This document shows, piece after piece, positions 32,897-37,661 of a stretch of DNA of 37,661 bases. The stretch lies in NCBI GenBank assembly GCA_029265075.1, contig JAJUJZ010000016.1, positions 1-37,661 on the forward strand. The letters run 5' to 3'. The stretch's first letter is position 1, and each line of letters opens with the position of its first letter. The notes below the pieces were generated by a model. It was not told the DNA's origin. It saw only the letters and a list, made by a program, of their open reading frames with translations, and made no database searches. The position numbers and the translations under genes are program-made. This DNA is from Gammaproteobacteria bacterium (GTDB lineage: Bacteria > Pseudomonadota > Gammaproteobacteria > Pseudomonadales > CAMLJR01).

Positions 32897-32911
32897 TAGT
32901 CCGGAGGTAAC

Positions 32912-34426
32912 ATGGAGACTACCTACTACAGTGACATGGTGCGCGCGTTTCTGCGCGAGGTCGTCAACCTGAAGGAATGGGTTGTCGGACTGTTCCTGAT
33001 CGCCGTCTTTGCAATTCTGCTGGTCGGCTTCTTCTGGCCCAAGAGCTACCAGACCAGTGTCCTGCTCTCCGCCGATGTGTCGAACATCATCGGACCGCTG
33101 CTGGAAGGCAAGGCCGCCATCACCACCATTGACCGCTCCCGACAGGCCCAGGAGCTGATCTATACCCGCCGTATCATGGAAGCTGCTGCCCGCAAGGCCG
33201 GGTTACTGACGGGCAATGAGCCGGTTGAACGCCAGGAGGCGATTATTGCCGGCCTGCGCGCCGGCGTGCAGGTCAAGAGCGAAGGCCAGAATTACTTCCG
33301 CATCCTCTATTCGAGCCCCGACCCCGACCGCTCCTTCAACGTCCTTAACGCGGTGGTGGACACCTTTATCGATGATGCGGCTCAGCGCAAGCGCGCGGAG
33401 AGCCGCAGCGCCTACGAATTCATCAACGAACAGGTTGAAGCCTACAAGCGGCAGCTGCAGGCGGCGGAAGATCGCCTCAAGAACTTCCGCATGGGCAATC
33501 TGGATGGTACCGAAGCTCAGTCGGCGTCCCGCATCGCCTCGCTTACGATGAAGATCGAGGAGATCAAGATCGCTATCGACGAGGCGCATTCGCGCGAGCG
33601 TTCCATCCAGGAGCAGCTGGCCAGCGAATCGGAATATCTCGCTGCCCGCAGTCAGATCGATGCCTATCGCGAGCGTCTGCATGCGCTTCAGACCCAGCTC
33701 GACACACTGCGACTCAGCTACCAGGACACTTACCCGGACGTTGTGTCGCTGACGCAGCAGATCGAAGAGCTGCGCGGCCTGATTGGCCGGCTCGAAACGG
33801 AAGGCGGCATTGCCGTCGTCGGCCGCGCTACCGAAAACCCGTTGTATGAAGACTTGCGACGCCAGCTGGCCAACACCGAAACGGAAATCCGCTCGCTGCA
33901 CCGGCGCCTGCAGGTGCATGAAACCCTGCTCGAGGAAGAGTACGCACGGGCCAAGCGGGTGGCTGCCAACCAGGCTGAGTTTTCCGAGCTGACCCGGGAT
34001 TACAACGTAACCCGGCAGATCTATGAAGACATGCTGGAGAGTAAGGAGAAGGCGCGGCTGTCGATGACGCTCGATATCGAAGGGCAGGGCGTCAGCTACA
34101 AGATCCAGGAGCCGGCACGGTTCCCGATCCACCCCAGCGGCCTGCGTTTCATCCACTTCGCTCTGGCAGGGCCATTCCTGGCGCTGCTGGTACCGCTTGG
34201 CCTGGTGGCGGTCTATATCGTGCTCGATCCGCGCATTCGCTCGGTCAGTCTGCTGGCTAACAATTTGCCGGCCGACATCACTGTGCTGGGTGTCGTACCG
34301 CACATGCGTACCCCGGTGGCGCGTCGTATTCTGCAAGGCGATGTGATCCGCCTGTCGTTCATCGTTGCACTCGGGCTGGCGGCCTATATCGGCCTCGCTG
34401 CTGCCCGTCTGCTGGACAAGCTCTAA
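32912..34426 (+). CDS. Polysaccharide chain-length determinant (Wzz/GNVR, XrtA-associated type)
   Basis: N-terminal TM, long coiled coil, second TM near C-terminus (FIHFALAGPFLALLVPLGLVAVYIVLDPRI); lacks a fused kinase domain. Confidence 0.88.
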   Translation: METTYYSDMVRAFLREVVNLKEWVVGLFLIAVFAILLVGFFWPKSYQTSVLLSADVSNIIGPLLEGKAAITTIDRSRQAQELIYTRRIMEAAARKAGLLTGNEPVERQEAIIAGLRAGVQVKSEGQNYFRILYSSPDPDRSFNVLNAVVDTFIDDAAQRKRAESRSAYEFINEQVEAYKRQLQAAEDRLKNFRMGNLDGTEAQSASRIASLTMKIEEIKIAIDEAHSRERSIQEQLASESEYLAARSQIDAYRERLHALQTQLDTLRLSYQDTYPDVVSLTQQIEELRGLIGRLETEGGIAVVGRATENPLYEDLRRQLANTETEIRSLHRRLQVHETLLEEEYARAKRVAANQAEFSELTRDYNVTRQIYEDMLESKEKARLSMTLDIEGQGVSYKIQEPARFPIHPSGLRFIHFALAGPFLALLVPLGLVAVYIVLDPRIRSVSLLANNLPADITVLGVVPHMRTPVARRILQGDVIRLSFIVALGLAAYIGLAAARLLDKL

Positions 34427-34438
34427 AGGATCGCTGCC

Positions 34439-35170
34439 ATGGAAAAGGAAAAGGTCAACGTGCTGCGCCCGGCACCGTCCCAGCCGCGGGCGAACGGCAC
34501 CATCCAGCAGATGGCGGAAGTGCTGATGCTGTCGCCGGACGAGCTGACCGAGCGCAAGATTATCTTCCCCGGCATGCGACAGCGCGAGGTGCTGAACGCA
34601 TTCCGGGAGATTCGTACCCGGCTGATGCAAAAGATGGGCAGCAGCAACTTCGTGCTGCTGGTCAGCTCGGTCGGCACCCGGACCAGCTCCAGTTACACTG
34701 CCATCAACATTGCCGCTGCCATCGCGCTCGATGAGCGCATGACGGCCCTCTACGTCGACTGCAACCTCTACAGCCCGTTCGCGCCGCGACTGCTGCCCAC
34801 CGAGCCGGAATACGGCCTGACGGATTACCTCGACTCCCAGACACTCGGTGTCGAGGAGATCATCTATGCCTCGGGTATTCCGCGGTTGCGGGTGATTCCG
34901 CCGGGCCGACCGCACGAGACCGCGGTGGAGTATTTCAACTCGCAGCGCATGCGCAACCTGATCGACGCACTCAAGAACCGCTATCCCGACCGTTTCATCA
35001 TCCTCGATGTGCCGCCGGTGAGTGCGACCACCGAAGCCCGTATTCTGGCGCAGCTGTGCGATGCGGCTGTGCTGGTGGTACCGTTTGGCGAAGTGACCAC
35101 GTCGCAGGTTCTGGCTGGCGTGGACGCCGTTGGCCGTGATCGCTTTGCGGGCCTGATCTTTAACGAATAA
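34439..35170 (+). CDS. CpsD/CapB (BY-kinase)-like protein with degenerate Walker A motif
   Basis: FREIRTRLM...FVLLVSSVGTRTSSSYTAINIAAAIALDERMTALYVDCNLYSPFAPRLL...GLTDYL...FIILDVPPVSATTEARI...; fold and position of BY-kinases, but no GKT/S and no Tyr-rich tail. Confidence 0.75.
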   Translation: MEKEKVNVLRPAPSQPRANGTIQQMAEVLMLSPDELTERKIIFPGMRQREVLNAFREIRTRLMQKMGSSNFVLLVSSVGTRTSSSYTAINIAAAIALDERMTALYVDCNLYSPFAPRLLPTEPEYGLTDYLDSQTLGVEEIIYASGIPRLRVIPPGRPHETAVEYFNSQRMRNLIDALKNRYPDRFIILDVPPVSATTEARILAQLCDAAVLVVPFGEVTTSQVLAGVDAVGRDRFAGLIFNE

Positions 35171-35196
35171 CACCAAATACCGGATCGAGACCTGAC

Positions 35197-36489
35197 ATGA
35201 ATAGCCGTTTTTTGATGCTGCCACTGGTGATCGGCACGGCCGTTGCCGGCAGCATGGTCCACGCACTCGAGTTCAATGCCAAAGGTGACCTGCGCGTTGA
35301 ACATTCAGATAACGCCCGTCGCAGCAGTGACGAGAAAATCTCTGAACTGCAGGAGCAGGTGGCGCTGGAAGTTGGCGGCGTCCATGCAGGCGAGCGCGTC
35401 ACAGCGAATTTCCGCTATCGGGCTGAACGCTGGTTCTTCAGCGAGGACTCGCAGAGCGATCGCACCTCGCTGGAAGGGCTGGCATCGGTGCGCTGGGAGC
35501 AGATTGAACAGGCACTGTTCTGGGATCTGGAACACAGCCGCAAGGATGTGTTGCGCGACAATGCGCTGGTCGACATTCAGGAAAACCGCGATGAACGCGA
35601 TCTCACCACACTGTCACCGCTGCTGGTGCTGCGACTGACCGATGTCGATCTGTTGCAGGCGCGCCTCAACTACACGCTGGTCACTTACCGCGAAGCAGAG
35701 GATCTCGATAGTGAACGTTACGGCGGCAGCCTCAGCTGGTTGCACTATCTGTCGCCCACCGACTTTTTTAGTGTCACGGCCGAGAGCAGTGAAGTCGATT
35801 TCGATTCGCGGCTGCAGGAAGACTACCGCTACGACGCGCTGACGCTGGCCTACAGCGCGCAGCTGGCTCGCATCAGTTACACCGTTACAGTGGGCTACAA
35901 CAGCGCTGATCGCGACCGCAGTGGCGACTTCAGCGGCCCGATCTATGGTCTTGATGTGCGTTTCAACGACGGCCTCAATGAATGGTACGCCCATCTTGAC
36001 TCACGGATTACCGACTCGTCGCTGGGCGATGCGAACCGGAGCATTTTCGAGGGCATCAATGTCAACGACACTACGCTGGGACGGGCGGATGTGATGAAGA
36101 AGACGCTGATGGAAGTCGGCGTCGAGTCGCAGGCGATCTGCTCCGTATGCCGCGTCGGCGCTGCGATTTTCTTTGACCGCGAGGATTACGATACCCAGCC
36201 GCGCGACAACGATGAATACGGCATCGAGCTGGATGGCACCTATCGCCTGTCGCAGCAGTCGGCCCTGCGCGCCAGCTATCGCTTCCGCTCGATCTCCTAT
36301 TCAGGCAGCAATAACCCGCGCTCCGACTACGATCAGCACGAATACCTGCTTGAGTACAATCGCCGTATCACGAATAACTTCTCGGGCGAAATCTATGTCG
36401 GCCGTTCGGAGCGGGACGGCTCGGGTCAGTTCGGCCAGTCGTATGACGAGAACATTGTGGGCATCCGCCTGAGCTACAAATTCCTCTAA
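35197..36489 (+). CDS. Outer-membrane beta-barrel protein (EPS-locus associated)
   Basis: Signal peptide MNSRFLMLPLVIGTAVAGSMVHA; alternating amphipathic strands; C-terminal aromatic GIRLSYKFL. Confidence 0.75.
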   Translation: MNSRFLMLPLVIGTAVAGSMVHALEFNAKGDLRVEHSDNARRSSDEKISELQEQVALEVGGVHAGERVTANFRYRAERWFFSEDSQSDRTSLEGLASVRWEQIEQALFWDLEHSRKDVLRDNALVDIQENRDERDLTTLSPLLVLRLTDVDLLQARLNYTLVTYREAEDLDSERYGGSLSWLHYLSPTDFFSVTAESSEVDFDSRLQEDYRYDALTLAYSAQLARISYTVTVGYNSADRDRSGDFSGPIYGLDVRFNDGLNEWYAHLDSRITDSSLGDANRSIFEGINVNDTTLGRADVMKKTLMEVGVESQAICSVCRVGAAIFFDREDYDTQPRDNDEYGIELDGTYRLSQQSALRASYRFRSISYSGSNNPRSDYDQHEYLLEYNRRITNNFSGEIYVGRSERDGSGQFGQSYDENIVGIRLSYKFL

Positions 36490-36528
36490 TCTGGTGACGA
36501 CGCGCAGGATGCGCGGAACTACCGCCAG

Positions 36529-36551
36529 ACGCCCCCTTCACGGGGGCGTTT
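36529..36551 (+). terminator. Terminator-like hairpin after the beta-barrel gene
   Basis: ACGCCCCC-TTCAC-GGGGGCGTTT. Confidence 0.65.
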
Positions 36552-36569
36552 CATTTCAGCGTACTCACT

Positions 36570-37661
36570 ATGTCGATCAAGCGCTGGGTTAAATCTCCGG
36601 GTGAGCCGCTGAGCATCGCGCCGGGCTACCGCGAAGCCTTCTTGCTCTCGGGCTACCAGGCTGATCTCGTTGCGTTCAGTAACACGGCTGCCGCCCGGGC
36701 TGCACTCGGAGAAAAGTGGCAGGCACTGGAGCTGCTCGCGGAGCCTTCAATTTTTCTGAGCTGGGCATGGATCGAGACCTGGCTGGAAGTAGTTATCGAG
36801 CCCGCGATGAACCTGTTGCTTATCGAAGTGCAGAAGGCCGGTGTGTGCTGTGGTCTGGCACTGGCAGCGGTCTGCGAACGTGGTGCCGGCCCTTTTCGTT
36901 CGCGGGTGGCGTTTCTCAACGAGCTGCCCGTCGGCGGACGCGACCTGACCATGGAGAAGAATGGTGTGCTGGCGCATGCTGGCCTGGAGCGCGCCATGTT
37001 CGCGGCGGTGACCGGTGCACTGGCTCGCTCCAGTATGCGCATCGATGAAATTCGCGCCAGTGGTATTGATCAGCGCTACCTGAGCGAGCCGGACGACCGC
37101 GCAGTAGCTGTGGTGGTGACTGATGAACGGCGCCGTTGCTGGCTGCTAGGCAAACCGGAAACCGAGGCTGTAGCCTCGCTTGATCTGACTGCCCTGCTTG
37201 CCCAGCTGAGCCGGAGCCGGCGCTGGCAGATTACCCGCTTTCAGCGCCTCGCCGAAGCGGAGGGCGGCGCTGTTGTTCTCGAGGAGACACGGGAGCCTGC
37301 GGAAGCAGCGCGCTGGTTTGAGCGCCTTGCCGAGCTTCACACAGCCTATTGGCAACAGCAGGGGAAGCCGGGAGTGTTCCGTAATCCGCGCTGGCAACGT
37401 TTCCACTGGCGTCTGATCGAGCGGCTGCTGCCAGCCGGTCAGGTTCAGCTGGCGCGCGTTCGGGCGGGTGAGATCGAGCTCGGATACCTCTACAACCTGC
37501 GACAGGGCGACGAGATGGTGAACATCCAGAGCGGGTTCGCCTATCGCGCCGACAATCGCTGGCGGCCGGGCTATCTCTCGCACCTGCTGGCGGCCGACGC
37601 CGCGCAGCGACAGGGTTGTACGCGCTATGATTTGCTGATGGGCGACGACGATTACAAAGCC
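36570..37661 (+). CDS. GNAT-superfamily acetyltransferase, BioF2/CelD-like (Acetyltransf_6), 3' truncated by window; absent from ORF track
   Basis: Open frame from ATG 36570 to window end: MSIKRWVKSPGEPLSIAPGYREAFLLSGYQADLVAF...RWFERLAELHTAYWQQQGKPGVFRNPRWQRFHWRLIERLL...GYLYNLRQGDEMVNIQSGF...GYLSHLLAADAAQRQGCTRYDLLMGDDDYKA. Confidence 0.8.
   Translation, partial: MSIKRWVKSPGEPLSIAPGYREAFLLSGYQADLVAFSNTAAARAALGEKWQALELLAEPSIFLSWAWIETWLEVVIEPAMNLLLIEVQKAGVCCGLALAAVCERGAGPFRSRVAFLNELPVGGRDLTMEKNGVLAHAGLERAMFAAVTGALARSSMRIDEIRASGIDQRYLSEPDDRAVAVVVTDERRRCWLLGKPETEAVASLDLTALLAQLSRSRRWQITRFQRLAEAEGGAVVLEETREPAEAARWFERLAELHTAYWQQQGKPGVFRNPRWQRFHWRLIERLLPAGQVQLARVRAGEIELGYLYNLRQGDEMVNIQSGFAYRADNRWRPGYLSHLLAADAAQRQGCTRYDLLMGDDDYKA

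Noticed and set aside
33203-35266. 687-aa minus-strand ORF
   Set aside because: Fully antisense to the chain-length determinant and kinase-like genes; low-complexity Arg/Gln/His-rich translation typical of GC-rich antisense frames; no recognised domain.
1-37661. CRISPR arrays, tRNA/rRNA genes, IS elements or prophage genes
   Set aside because: None seen on reading; the only rRNA-like signal is the short 23S look-alike at 789-816, far too short to be an rRNA gene.

Overview
This window is from a gammaproteobacterial chromosome and falls into three blocks. (1) 1-14338 holds the 3' end of tuf and then the complete S10/spc/alpha ribosomal protein superoperon (rpsJ to rplQ, with secY and rpoA). 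It includes two short genes missing from the supplied ORF track, rpmD and rpmJ. (2) 14514-22037 holds uvrA (-), ssb (+), moaB-moeA (+) and fabA-fabB (-). (3) 22302-37661 is an exopolysaccharide region. It carries sugar-nucleotide precursor genes (ugd, manC, galU, manB/algC-type, tviB/wbpA-type, pgi) followed by an export/assembly operon resembling XrtA/PEP-CTERM-associated EPS loci: EpsB-like sugar transferase, Wza-like lipoprotein, chain-length determinant, a BY-kinase-like protein with a degenerate P-loop, an outer-membrane barrel, and a truncated BioF2/CelD-type GNAT. No exosortase is visible. The observations most worth following up are: (a) a 23S rRNA domain-I look-alike hairpin with mutually exclusive pairings in the rpsJ-rplC spacer; (b) a structured moaB leader with a potential H-type pseudoknot over the Shine-Dalgarno, a candidate Moco-type riboswitch; (c) a pseudo-BY-kinase with GEGKT replaced by RTSSS; (d) an operator plus attenuator-like leader in front of the EPS operon; (e) a small REP-like family with a compensatory stem change. 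All calls come from reading the sequence and from memory of protein families; no searches or folding programs were run.
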